64,000 nucleotides of DNA, from positions 4,215 through 68,214 of the forward strand of contig CAZTPF010000009.1 in the NCBI GenBank assembly GCA_964614655.1. The letters run 5' to 3'. The notes beneath the pieces were generated by a model. The model worked only from the letters and a program-made list of their open reading frames with translations. It was not told the DNA's origin and searched no databases. Source of the stretch: Casp-actino8 sp964614655 (lineage in GTDB: Bacteria > Actinomycetota > Acidimicrobiia > Acidimicrobiales > Ilumatobacteraceae). Positions 25,866-34,342 of the stretch are shown in pieces. Every line of letters starts with the position of its first letter. Positions within the stretch are counted from its first letter, which is position 1. The translations under genes and the position numbers were made by a program.

Positions 25866-27337
25866 GCACGACAGTCGAACCACTCTTTTCGTTCGACAAC
25901 ACGTTCGTGCGCGAACTCGGTGGCCTGTACGAATCGTGGCCGGCCGAGATGGTTCCCGAGCCGAGGTTGCTCGCCCTCAACGACGAACTGGCCGCCGAAC
26001 TCGGTCTCGACGCCGATCGCTTGCGTTCCGCCGACGGTGTCGCCTGTCTTGTCGGCAATGCCGTGCCGGTGGGCGCCGAACCGGTTGCCCAGGCGTACTC
26101 GGGCCATCAGTTCGGCGGCTACTCACCGCGTCTCGGCGACGGACGGGCGCTGTTGCTCGGCGAAGTGATCGACGTCCACGGTCGTCGTCGCGACATCCAT
26201 CTGAAGGGTTCGGGTCGAACACCGTTCGCTCGTGGCGGCGACGGCAAGGCGGCCGTCGGGCCGATGTTGCGCGAGCTGATCATCAGCGAAGCCATGCATG
26301 CACTCGGTGTGCCGACCACGCGTTCCCTTGCCGTGATCTCTACCGGTGAACGCATCGTGCGCGACTCGTGGCAACCCGGTGCCGTGTTGGTGCGGGTGGC
26401 GGCGAGTCATCTACGAGTCGGAACTTTCCAGTACGCGGCGTCCACACAGGATCTCGACCTTCTACGACGACTGGCCGACTACGCGATCGACCGCCACTAT
26501 CCCTCGGCTCGTGAGTCGAGCAACCCGTACCTTGCGTTCTACGAGAGCGTTCTCGACGCCCAGGCCTCGCTCATAGCTCGCTGGATGAACATCGGATTCA
26601 TCCACGGTGTGATGAACACCGACAACGTGACCATTTCGGGTGAGACCATCGACTACGGACCGTGCGCGTTCATGGATCGCTTCGATCCGGCGACGGTGTT
26701 CAGTTCGATCGACCACGGTGGCCGCTATGCCTACGGCAATCAGCCGATGATCGGCCAATGGAACATGGCGCGTTTCGCCGAGGCGATCGCGCCACTCGTC
26801 GACTCCGATCCCGAGAAGTCGGTGCCTCAACTGGTCGAGGTTCTGAAGACGTTCCCCGATCGTTACGACTCGTACTGGAAAGCCGGACTACGAACGAAGT
26901 TGGGGCTCACGAGCGAGCGAGCCGATGACGACGAGTTGTTCGTCGACTTGTTGAAGGTGATGGAAGAGAGCAGTGTCGACTTCACGGCGTTCTTCCGTCA
27001 CCTCGCCGATGCGGCCCGTGGTGACCGAGCGGGCGTCGCGGCGATGTCGGCCTGGGTCGACCGGTGGCTCGAGCGGGCGACGGCCGACGCCGACGACCTG
27101 GGTGCCGTGGCGTCGGCGATGGATGCGGTGAATCCGGTGTACGTACCGCGGAACCATCTGGTGGAAGAAGCGCTGGCCGCCGGCTCGGAAGGCGACCTGT
27201 CGGTGTTGCGCACACTGCTCGAGGTGCTCAGCGATCCGTACACACCCCGCCCCGAATTCACAGTGAACGGTGTCGACCGCTTCGCCGAACCCGCACCCGC
27301 CGACGGCGCCCCCTACGTCACCTACTGCGGCACCTGA
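25862..27337 (+). CDS. selO: Protein adenylyltransferase SelO
   Basis: A 491-residue pseudokinase that AMPylates protein hydroxyls (redox proteins in E. coli). AYSGHQFGGYSPRLGDGRA, LKGSGRTPFAR, SHLRVGTFQYAA and HGVMNTDNVTI followed by IDYGPCAFMD are family signature blocks, with the metal-binding Asn/Asp in the last two. Bacterial members have Cys at the place of the C-terminal selenocysteine of animal SelO: here TYCGT. GTG 25862 overlaps the upstream MFS gene by 4 bp. A 3' palindromic repeat follows 10 bp after the stop. Confidence 0.95.
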   Translation: MSTTVEPLFSFDNTFVRELGGLYESWPAEMVPEPRLLALNDELAAELGLDADRLRSADGVACLVGNAVPVGAEPVAQAYSGHQFGGYSPRLGDGRALLLGEVIDVHGRRRDIHLKGSGRTPFARGGDGKAAVGPMLRELIISEAMHALGVPTTRSLAVISTGERIVRDSWQPGAVLVRVAASHLRVGTFQYAASTQDLDLLRRLADYAIDRHYPSARESSNPYLAFYESVLDAQASLIARWMNIGFIHGVMNTDNVTISGETIDYGPCAFMDRFDPATVFSSIDHGGRYAYGNQPMIGQWNMARFAEAIAPLVDSDPEKSVPQLVEVLKTFPDRYDSYWKAGLRTKLGLTSERADDDELFVDLLKVMEESSVDFTAFFRHLADAARGDRAGVAAMSAWVDRWLERATADADDLGAVASAMDAVNPVYVPRNHLVEEALAAGSEGDLSVLRTLLEVLSDPYTPRPEFTVNGVDRFAEPAPADGAPYVTYCGT

Positions 27338-27347
27338 CTTGGTCGTT

Positions 27348-27391
27348 CTGGCGGCAAAAACGTCACGTGTTTCGCGTGATTCTGCCGCCAG
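27348..27391. repeat. Palindromic intergenic repeat, copy 1
   Basis: A 44-bp imperfect palindrome with outer arms CTGGCGGCA / TGCCGCCAG and an inner stem around a CGAAACA loop (read on the minus strand). It matches copy 2 at 31528-31571 at 40 of 44 positions, with a compensatory A-T to C-G change in the inner stem. It lies between selO and the convergent GNAT gene and supplies the GNAT gene's last nine codons and stop. It could act as a bidirectional terminator. Confidence 0.75.
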
Positions 27392-27914
27392 TTCGTTCGA
27401 TGGAGTAGACGATGTGTCGCCTCCCCCACCACTCCGGGGTTCGAGGATGATCGAAATCGAACTCGGGACGCCGTGACATTCCGATCCGCTTCATCACGTT
27501 CTCACTGCGCACATTCGTCTCGGTGGTGAACGAGTAGATCGTCATCAGTCCGGTGTCGAAGCCGATCCGCAACGCTTCCTGAGCAGCTTCGGACGCGACA
27601 CCTTTACCCCACGCCCACGTCGCCAACCGCCAGCCGATCTCGACGTGTGGGCCCATCGGTGTGTCGAAGGTGGTGGTGTTGAGACCGGTGAACCCGGCCA
27701 GACGACCGTCGATCTCGACCGCCCACAGCCCGAACCCATGCCCCTCGAAATGTGACTCGATGCGTTCGATCATCGATGCCGACTCGTCGAACGACAGAGT
27801 CGACGGGAAGTAGCGCATCACCTCGACATCGGCGTTGATCGCAGCAAAAGGAACGACGTCGTCTTCGCGCCAGCGACGCAGGATCAATCGTTCGGTTCGG
27901 AACGAATCGGTCAC
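27363..27914 (-). CDS. GNAT acetyltransferase, RimJ/RimL type
   Basis: A 183-residue N-acetyltransferase. FRTERLILRRWREDDVVPF at the N-terminus is the RimJ/RimL pattern, the acetyl-CoA loop is in the AWGKGVASEAAQEAL segment, and NVRSENVMKRIGM is motif B. Protein or antibiotic substrate unknown. GTG 27914 overlaps the monooxygenase stop. The last nine residues (TGGRITRNT) are encoded by the palindromic repeat at 27348-27391, so the repeat has altered the C-terminus. Confidence 0.85.
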   Translation of the reverse strand: MTDSFRTERLILRRWREDDVVPFAAINADVEVMRYFPSTLSFDESASMIERIESHFEGHGFGLWAVEIDGRLAGFTGLNTTTFDTPMGPHVEIGWRLATWAWGKGVASEAAQEALRIGFDTGLMTIYSFTTETNVRSENVMKRIGMSRRPEFDFDHPRTPEWWGRRHIVYSIERTGGRITRNT

Positions 27915-29674
27915 GAACGGACGGTCTCGAGACCGACCATGTTCCCTTCGGCACGCCAGGCTTCCACGTGCTCGGCGAAACCGAGCACGCTCGTCATCCA
28001 GGCAATGGCACGCGCCGACTTCATGTCGCCGCCACCTTCACTGTTGAGGTAACCGGGCGTACAGGTGGAGTTGTAACGAGCCACTCCCCAGAGTTTCTCG
28101 AACAAAGTCTGGAACCACTGTTCCTGTGCATCGACGGCCGGCTCGACCTCAACGACATTCTCGCGGTGACAGCGTTCGACAACATGAGTCACATGCTTCA
28201 CGATCTCGCTGATCGAGTGCACGAAGTTGGTGGCCTGCGCCCCCTGAACGGTGCTGATCATGAACATGTTGGGGAAGCCACGAGACAAGATGCCGTGCAG
28301 AGTGGCCGGGCCTTCGGCCCACGCCTTGCTCAACGACACGCCATCGCGCCCCTTCGGATCGAAACCCAGACGATGCGTGTACTCGGTGGTGACTTCGAAC
28401 CCGGATGCGAACACGAGAAGATCGACCGGATACTCGACACCGTCGACAACCGGGCCGTTCTCGGTGATCTGGTCGACGCCACGACCGTCGGTGTCGACGA
28501 GGTGCACGTTCGAGCGGTTGAACGCCGGAAGGTACTCGTCGTGGAAGCACGGGCGCTTGCAGTTCTGGCCGTACCACGGCTTCAGCAAGTCGGCCGTCTT
28601 CGGATCGTCGATGGTGTCTTCGATCCGCTGGCGAATGCGCTCCATGTTCTCGAAGTCGATGCGCTCGAGTTCGGCGGCCTCCTCGTCGTTCTCGGGCATC
28701 TTCTTGGTGTCGTACCAGAGCATCTTCGTCCACTCGTCGTCGACCATGTCGACGTCGGGCTGAGCTCCGGTGATGGCCATGGTGAAGTTGCGGAGACGCT
28801 CGGCCTGCCAACCGGGCTTCAACGACTTGAACCACTCGGGATCGGTCGGCTTGTTGTTACGGGCGCCCACGCACGCCGCCGTGCGCTGGAAGACGTAGAG
28901 CTCCTTGGCCGACTCGGCGAGCTTCGGAACGACCTGAACTGCCGTGGCACCGGTTCCGATGATGCCCACTCGCTTGTCGGCGAGCTTGTCCATGTTGCCC
29001 TGCGAACTCCCGCCCGTGAACGAGTAGTCCCAACGGCTGGTATGGAAGGCGCGACCCTTGTAGTTCTCGATGCCGGGAATACCCGGCAACTTCGCCTTGT
29101 GCAGAACACCGCCGGCGATGATCACGTAGCGCGCCGACAGGCGATCGTGACGCGAGGTCTGAATGACCCATCGCTGCCGTGACTGATCCCATTCCATCGC
29201 TTCCACTTCGGTCTGGAAGAGAGCGTGTGGATACATGTCGAAGTGGCGGCCGAACATCTGGCAGTAGGCGAAGATCTCGGGCGCCTTGGCGTACTTCTCG
29301 GTCGGCATGTAGCCGGTCTCTTCCAACAGCGGCAGGTACACGTACGACTCGACGTCGCACGCGGCGTTGGGATAGCGGTTCCAGTACCACGTGCCACCGA
29401 AGTCGCCGGCCTTCTCGATGAGTCGGTAGTCGGTGATGCCCTTCTTAGTGAGCTCGGCGGCAGCGAGCATGCCTCCGAAGCCACCACCTACGATCACGAC
29501 CTCGGTGTCTTCGACCACCGCCTCCCGAGTGAAGCCAGGCTCAACATAGGGATCGCGATCGAACTCCTCGTAGAGACCCTTCAGCTCCTTGTACTGGCGG
29601 ATGCCGTCGGGGCGCAGACGCTTCTCCCGCTCGATGCGGTACCGCTCGCGTGCCTCTTCGATGCTGATTCCCAC
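27911..29674 (-). CDS. Baeyer-Villiger-type flavin monooxygenase
   Basis: A 587-residue class B flavoprotein monooxygenase. FAD-binding GGGFGG is near residue 65, the second Rossmann motif for NADPH is GTGATAVQ, and YKGRAFHTSRWDY between them is the BVMO fingerprint, here with Asp in place of the usual Pro after Trp. An extra N-terminal helical region of about 55 residues is present, as in cyclohexanone/steroid-type members. Ketone substrate unknown. GTG 29674 has AAGGGGG as SD. It is divergent from the F420 gene and coupled to the GNAT gene. Confidence 0.88.
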   Translation of the reverse strand: MGISIEEARERYRIEREKRLRPDGIRQYKELKGLYEEFDRDPYVEPGFTREAVVEDTEVVIVGGGFGGMLAAAELTKKGITDYRLIEKAGDFGGTWYWNRYPNAACDVESYVYLPLLEETGYMPTEKYAKAPEIFAYCQMFGRHFDMYPHALFQTEVEAMEWDQSRQRWVIQTSRHDRLSARYVIIAGGVLHKAKLPGIPGIENYKGRAFHTSRWDYSFTGGSSQGNMDKLADKRVGIIGTGATAVQVVPKLAESAKELYVFQRTAACVGARNNKPTDPEWFKSLKPGWQAERLRNFTMAITGAQPDVDMVDDEWTKMLWYDTKKMPENDEEAAELERIDFENMERIRQRIEDTIDDPKTADLLKPWYGQNCKRPCFHDEYLPAFNRSNVHLVDTDGRGVDQITENGPVVDGVEYPVDLLVFASGFEVTTEYTHRLGFDPKGRDGVSLSKAWAEGPATLHGILSRGFPNMFMISTVQGAQATNFVHSISEIVKHVTHVVERCHRENVVEVEPAVDAQEQWFQTLFEKLWGVARYNSTCTPGYLNSEGGGDMKSARAIAWMTSVLGFAEHVEAWRAEGNMVGLETVRS

Positions 29675-29783
29675 TCGGCCCCCTTCAGTCCGGACCACAT
29701 CCTCGCAACAGGAAGAAGGTACCGCCAACTTTCCTCCGTCGGAAGAGAGTCGAAGGTCCCGTAGCCAGGTCTACGCTCGTCCC

Positions 29784-30230
29784 ATGACGACCCTCGACGG
29801 CGAGTACGTACCCAGCACCATGGAATGGGTGCGGGATCAGATCGATCTCTACGAGCGGACCGGTGGCCGCGAAGGCAACACACTGCGCGACAGCGGTATC
29901 CCCGTGATCATCGTCACGATGCGCGGCGCGAAGACCGGTGCGGTCCGCAAGATCGCGCTCATGCGGGTCGAGCACGACGGTGCCTACGCCCTGGTGGCGT
30001 CGAAGGGTGGACACGAAACGAATCCCGACTGGTACCGCAACCTGATCGTGCATCCCGACGAAGTTCTCGTGCAGGACGGACCCGAACCGTTCCCCGTGCG
30101 GGTTCGTGAAGTCGACGGCGACGAATACGACCGGTGGTGGAATCGCAGTGTCGCCGTGTTCCCCACGTATCTCGAATACCGGGCCAAGACGGCTCGGCGA
30201 ATCCCGATCCTGGTGGCCGAACCGCGCTGA
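29784..30230 (+). CDS. Deazaflavin (F420)-dependent nitroreductase, Ddn family
   Basis: A 148-residue split-barrel protein. TMRGAKTGAVRKIALMRVEHDGAYALVASKGG is the Ddn core (quoted in two parts: TMRGAKTGAVRKIALMRV and VASKGGHETNPDWYRNL) and the latter contacts F420. Members use reduced F420 for quinone, nitro or unsaturated-ester reduction. F420 dependence supports an actinobacterial host. Start ATG 29784; the N-terminal helix probably associates with membrane or substrate. Confidence 0.88.
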   Translation: MTTLDGEYVPSTMEWVRDQIDLYERTGGREGNTLRDSGIPVIIVTMRGAKTGAVRKIALMRVEHDGAYALVASKGGHETNPDWYRNLIVHPDEVLVQDGPEPFPVRVREVDGDEYDRWWNRSVAVFPTYLEYRAKTARRIPILVAEPR

Positions 30231-30254
30231 CTCGACAGCGTGCGAACATAGGGC

Positions 30255-31517
30255 ATGGCTCCGACACCTCTTCCCCGGTCGCCTCGATCGGCCGACGACG
30301 TCATTGCCGACCTCGCCGAGTTGCGAGCCGACGACGTGAAATGGTCCGAAGGGCGTGCCTTCGGAATGGTGTACGACGGTGGTCCGGCCGTGCACGAAGT
30401 GGCCGAGCGGGCAGCAGCGATGTATCTGCACGAGAACGCTCTCAACACCAAGGCGTTCCCGTCGCTCGCACGACTCCAATCCGACGTGGTGTCGTGGACG
30501 GCGTCGCTGATGCACGGTCCCGACACTGCAGCCGGATTCATGACCTCGGGTGGAACCGAGTCGATCCAAGTCGCGGTGCTCGCCGCCCGTGAGCGCGCAC
30601 GCACCGAGCGCGGTGTGACCGAACCCGAGATGGTGATCTCCGACACCACCCATGCCGCGTTCCACAAGTCGGCCCACATGTACGGCATGAAGGTGCACAA
30701 GGTGCCGTGTCGATCCGACTACACCGCCGACGTCGAGGCCATGGCCCAGCACGTGAACGAGAACACGGTCCTCGTCGTCGGATCGGCACCGCAGTATCCG
30801 CAGGGAGTCGTCGATCCGATTCCGGAGATCGCCGAGTTGGCGGCAACCGTCGACGCCAACTGCCATGTCGATGCCTGCATGGGCGGTTTCGTACTTCCCT
30901 TCGCCGAAATGCTCGGACGCGACGTCGAGCCGTGGGACTTCCGTGTCGAGGGTGTTCACTCGATCTCGGCCGACGTGCACAAGTTGGGGTACGCGCCCAA
31001 AGGCGCATCAGTGATCGTGTACCGCAATCGGGAGCTGCGCGCGCACCAGACGTTCGTGTTCTCCGACTGGCTCGGCGGCTTCTATGCGTCACCCAATTTG
31101 CAGGGCACGCGTTCAGGCCTTCCGATGGCGGCGGCGTGGGCGGTCATGTCGACTCTCGGCACCGAGGGATACATGGAATTGACTCGCCGAACCCTCGAGA
31201 CCGCCGATGCGATTCGTTCCGCCGTGCGATCGATCGACGGACTCACGGTCCTCGGCGATCCGCGTTTTCATCTACTGACCATCGCCAGCGACACGACGTC
31301 GACGACCCCGATCGATGCTTTCGCACTCGGAGACGCTCTCCTCGCCCGGGGCTGGTTCCACGATCGCCAGTCGCCACCCGACACCTTGCACGCCACGGTG
31401 TCGAACTCGAACGTCGATCACCTCGAGCAGTACCTCGCCGATCTGTACGCCTGCGCCGATGAGGTGCGCGGTAGCCGTGCCGCCGATCGATCGACCAACT
31501 ACGCCACCCTCGAGTGA
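30255..31517 (+). CDS. PLP-dependent sphingosine-1-phosphate lyase-like enzyme
   Basis: A 420-residue group II decarboxylase-fold protein. GFMTSGGTESIQVAVLAAR binds the PLP phosphate, NCHVDACMGGFVLP holds the Asp that pairs with the pyridine nitrogen, and SADVHKLGYAPKGASVIVYR contains the Schiff-base Lys. The HKxGYAPKGAS form is that of sphinganine-1-phosphate aldolases rather than glutamate decarboxylases. The true substrate in a bacterium lacking obvious sphingolipid genes here is open. ATG 30255 is 24 bp after the F420 gene. Confidence 0.86.
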   Translation: MAPTPLPRSPRSADDVIADLAELRADDVKWSEGRAFGMVYDGGPAVHEVAERAAAMYLHENALNTKAFPSLARLQSDVVSWTASLMHGPDTAAGFMTSGGTESIQVAVLAARERARTERGVTEPEMVISDTTHAAFHKSAHMYGMKVHKVPCRSDYTADVEAMAQHVNENTVLVVGSAPQYPQGVVDPIPEIAELAATVDANCHVDACMGGFVLPFAEMLGRDVEPWDFRVEGVHSISADVHKLGYAPKGASVIVYRNRELRAHQTFVFSDWLGGFYASPNLQGTRSGLPMAAAWAVMSTLGTEGYMELTRRTLETADAIRSAVRSIDGLTVLGDPRFHLLTIASDTTSTTPIDAFALGDALLARGWFHDRQSPPDTLHATVSNSNVDHLEQYLADLYACADEVRGSRAADRSTNYATLE

Positions 31518-31523
31518 CCGGCG

Positions 31524-31575
31524 GATTCTGGCGGCAAAATCCCGCGAAACACGGGACGATTTTGCCGCCAGAATC
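31524..31575. repeat. Palindromic intergenic repeat, copy 2
   Basis: A 52-bp near-perfect palindrome: arms GATTCTGGCGGCAAAAT and ATTTTGCCGCCAGAATC, an inner CCCG/CGGG stem and the loop CGAAACA, with a 3-nt bulge. It sits between the convergent S1P-lyase-like and GNAT genes, 6 bp after the first stop. The A/T-rich inner arm and strong stem make it a good bidirectional terminator. Copy 1 is at 27348-27391 in the opposite orientation. Confidence 0.8.
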
Positions 31576-31586
31576 ACCAAGACGGG

Positions 31587-32018
31587 TCAGAGGGTGAAGC
31601 GGTAGACGTTGGTGTCGCGCACGACGAAGCCCATGCGCAGATACAACCGGTTGGCCGCCTCGCGACTCGGGCGCGACGTCAACTCGACCGTGATCGCACC
31701 CTCGGACCTTGCGAGATCCAGTGCCGCTCGATTCAGCGCCTCACCCACACCGTGTCCACGTGCCGACTCGTCGACCACCACGTCTTCGATCCAGGCCCGC
31801 ACACCAGTCGGGATCCGGAACGTGGCCAGCGTGAGCGAGCCCACGATGCGACCCTCGACCCGAGCGACGAACAACGTCGACGCCTCGGACGAGACCAGCA
31901 ATTCCAACTGCGACCGACTGGGCGGAGGGTTCGACGACGACAACTGAGGGATCAGACGGGCGAACGCTTCGACGACCTCGTCGGTCACTGATTCGCAGAT
32001 GGTCACTTCAGTCGTCAT
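31587..32018 (-). CDS. GNAT family N-acetyltransferase
   Basis: A 143-residue acetyltransferase with the central WIEDVVVDESARGHGVGEAL acetyl-CoA motif (VVVDESARGHGVGEAL as core, with the V-x-x-x-x-R/G-x-x-G-x-G pattern) and the C-terminal RPSREAANRLYLRMGF strand. Typical of small-molecule or N-terminal acetyltransferases; target unknown. ATG 32018 was preferred over an upstream start that adds 12 residues. It is divergent from the SCO6745 gene by 49 bp. Confidence 0.85.
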   Translation of the reverse strand: MTTEVTICESVTDEVVEAFARLIPQLSSSNPPPSRSQLELLVSSEASTLFVARVEGRIVGSLTLATFRIPTGVRAWIEDVVVDESARGHGVGEALNRAALDLARSEGAITVELTSRPSREAANRLYLRMGFVVRDTNVYRFTL

Positions 32019-32067
32019 CGATGGCTCCAGACCCGAGTGTACGAGTCGGGTCACCTACGGTTGGCCC

Positions 32068-32970
32068 ATGGACACGACCGAACTCTCGACCAAGGCCCGC
32101 GCCCTCGGTGCCGCTCTCGAACCATTCGTCGGGCAGGTGTACTTCTCCGCCGAGTGCCACGACAACTACGTGGCGCTCGGATTCCAGCCCTCGCCGGGTC
32201 TCATGAACGGCGTGACCATGCCCGAGATGGTCTCGTACTTCACGAGCCGTGGTTCGCTCATGGGTCAGGTTCCCGGCGAGGTGGTGGCCGCCGCGTTCGC
32301 CGTCTTCAATCCGCTCGTCGTGATCCCGGCCGTCACCACCGGGTGGACGCTCACCGACGCGCCCACCATCTGCGACGCGCGTCGGCGCGGTGCGATCTCA
32401 CAACTCGAACGCATCCTCGGCGCCAAGCCCGGCGGAATCGCCGACGCTCGGGCCGCTCTCGAACGAGCGGTCGCCGTTCTCCGACCCGAGGGTCGACCCC
32501 TCTTCGCCGGAACGCTCAGCCAGTCGATTCCCGACACCGATCTCGGAGCCGCATGGCACTACGGCGACATGCTCCGTGAATTCCGCGGCGACGCGCACAC
32601 CGCAGCCTGGATCTCGGCCGGGCTCGACGCCACCGAAATCGGTCTCCTCACCGAACTCTTCTGGGGGCTTCCCCTCAAGTCGTACAGCCGCACTCGTGCG
32701 TGGAGCGAAGACGACTACACAGCAGCTCTCGAACGTCTCGAATCTCGCGGTCTCGTGAAAGATGGCGCGTTCACACCGGCCGGCCGAGCACTGCGCGAAC
32801 AAGTGGAAGTTCACACCGACGATCAGATGCGCAGTGCCATCGATGCACTCGGCGACGGCTTCGCCCGACTGATCGATCAACTCTCGGCATGGAGTGCAGC
32901 AGTTCGTACGATGAAGGGATACCCCGAATCGGGTCCGCACGAACTCGCCGAAGCGGCGTCGAAGCGCTGA
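32068..32970 (+). CDS. SCO6745 family protein
   Basis: A 300-residue protein of the actinobacterial SCO6745 family, of unknown function. An N-terminal helical domain (HDNYVALGFQPSPGLMNGVTMPEMVSYFTSRG is split by common residues) carries the recognisable PEMVSYFTSRGSLMG block, and the C-terminal third has a winged-helix look (DDYTAALERLESRGLVKDG, then FTPAGRALREQVE), suggesting DNA binding or degenerate HTH. ATG 32068. It is followed by the amidohydrolase after 10 bp and probably shares its transcript. Confidence 0.82.
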   Translation: MDTTELSTKARALGAALEPFVGQVYFSAECHDNYVALGFQPSPGLMNGVTMPEMVSYFTSRGSLMGQVPGEVVAAAFAVFNPLVVIPAVTTGWTLTDAPTICDARRRGAISQLERILGAKPGGIADARAALERAVAVLRPEGRPLFAGTLSQSIPDTDLGAAWHYGDMLREFRGDAHTAAWISAGLDATEIGLLTELFWGLPLKSYSRTRAWSEDDYTAALERLESRGLVKDGAFTPAGRALREQVEVHTDDQMRSAIDALGDGFARLIDQLSAWSAAVRTMKGYPESGPHELAEAASKR

Positions 32971-32980
32971 GAGGAACTCC

Positions 32981-34309
32981 ATGAACTACGACCTGGTGGT
33001 CACCAACGGTGTCGTCATGCCCATGAACGGCGGCGCCACGATCCGTAACGGTGCCGTGGCGACACAGGGCAACACGATCGCCGCCGTGGGCCCGTCCGAT
33101 TCGATCGATACGACGGCGGCCAAGCGGGTCATCGACGCCAAAGGTCGAGTCGTCATGCCCGGCTTCTGCAACAGCCACACGCACATCGCGTCGAACGTCT
33201 TGCTGCGCGGCCTTCTGGAGGACGTCCGCCTCTTCGAGTGGCTCGAGACCATGTGGAAGCTGAAGCAGAACTTCGACCAAGAAACTCTGTACTGGGCGTC
33301 GTTGTGCGGCGACCTCGAAATGCTGAAGGCCGGAATCACCTCGTTCAACGAGCACTTCGACGCCTACGACGTCGAACCGCAGATCGAGGCGTTGAAAGAG
33401 ATCCCGCTGCGCGCCACTCTCGGCTACGGATTCGCCGACCGTGGCCTGTACGCGCCGCGTACCGAGTACTCGCATCGCACCATGGCGAATTTCGCCTCCA
33501 TCGTCGCCGAGCACCATCGCACCAACGGTGATCTTCTGCACATCGCTCTGTCTCCGCACGCCGTGTACTCCTGTGGTGCCGAGATGTGGAACGAGGTCAG
33601 GCGACTGGCCGACGACCTCGGCGTGATCGTGCACACCCACCTCTCCGAAGGCATGCAAGAGGTCAACTACTGCCTCGAGAACTACGGACTTCGACCTGTG
33701 CAGTGGCTGCACTCTCTCGGCTTCCTCGGACCCGACGTGACCGCCGCGCATTGTTCACAACTCGACGACGACGACATCGCGATCATGGCCGAGACCGGAA
33801 CCAAGATCGCCCATTGCCCGATCTGCAATGCCAAACTCGGCTCGGGCACCATGCCGTTGCGCAAGGTTCTGAATGCGAAGGTCACCGTCGGACTCGCCAC
33901 CGACGGACCAGCCAGTCACAACGCCAGCGATCTCTTCCAGGAGATGAAGTTCGCCGGCCTCATCCACAAGGCCGCTGTCGACGACGTGGAATTCCTCACC
34001 ATCGAACAACTGCTCGAACTCGCCACGTGCCAAGGTGCGATCGCCATGCACCGCCCCGAAACCGGACGACTCGAAGTCGGGGCCAAGGCCGACCTCATCG
34101 TGGTGAACCTCGACACCGCACACTCTCAACCCGTCTACGACGAGCGAGCCGCGCTCGTGTACTCCACCCGCGCCGACGACGTCACGCACAGCGTCGTCGA
34201 CGGAAAGGTCCTGATGGACGAACGAGAGGTCGTCGGGATCGACGAGGAGCGCATCCGAGCCAAGTTCCACGAAGCCGCCCACGATCTGAAGAACCGCAGC
34301 CTCCGGTGA
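32981..34309 (+). CDS. Amidohydrolase, TrzA/AtzA-MtaD type deaminase
   Basis: A 442-residue metal-dependent hydrolase of the chlorohydrolase / SAH-MTA deaminase group. The metal site is H66-x-H68 (CNSHTHIAS), the HTHLSEG histidine in the middle, TAAHC and the Asp of ATDGPASHN. Family members deaminate adenosine derivatives, guanine or triazines; no chlorohydrolase-specific feature can be named. SD GAGAGGAA precedes ATG 32981. The selenoprotein-like redoxin gene starts 33 bp downstream. Confidence 0.88.
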   Translation: MNYDLVVTNGVVMPMNGGATIRNGAVATQGNTIAAVGPSDSIDTTAAKRVIDAKGRVVMPGFCNSHTHIASNVLLRGLLEDVRLFEWLETMWKLKQNFDQETLYWASLCGDLEMLKAGITSFNEHFDAYDVEPQIEALKEIPLRATLGYGFADRGLYAPRTEYSHRTMANFASIVAEHHRTNGDLLHIALSPHAVYSCGAEMWNEVRRLADDLGVIVHTHLSEGMQEVNYCLENYGLRPVQWLHSLGFLGPDVTAAHCSQLDDDDIAIMAETGTKIAHCPICNAKLGSGTMPLRKVLNAKVTVGLATDGPASHNASDLFQEMKFAGLIHKAAVDDVEFLTIEQLLELATCQGAIAMHRPETGRLEVGAKADLIVVNLDTAHSQPVYDERAALVYSTRADDVTHSVVDGKVLMDEREVVGIDEERIRAKFHEAAHDLKNRSLR

Positions 34310-34342
34310 GGCACCAGGCGGAATCAGTGGAAGACTGACCGC

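Noticed and set aside
25862..27337. selO as evidence of selenocysteine machinery
   Set aside because: The name comes from the animal protein; bacterial SelO has Cys here (TYCGT) and needs no Sec machinery.
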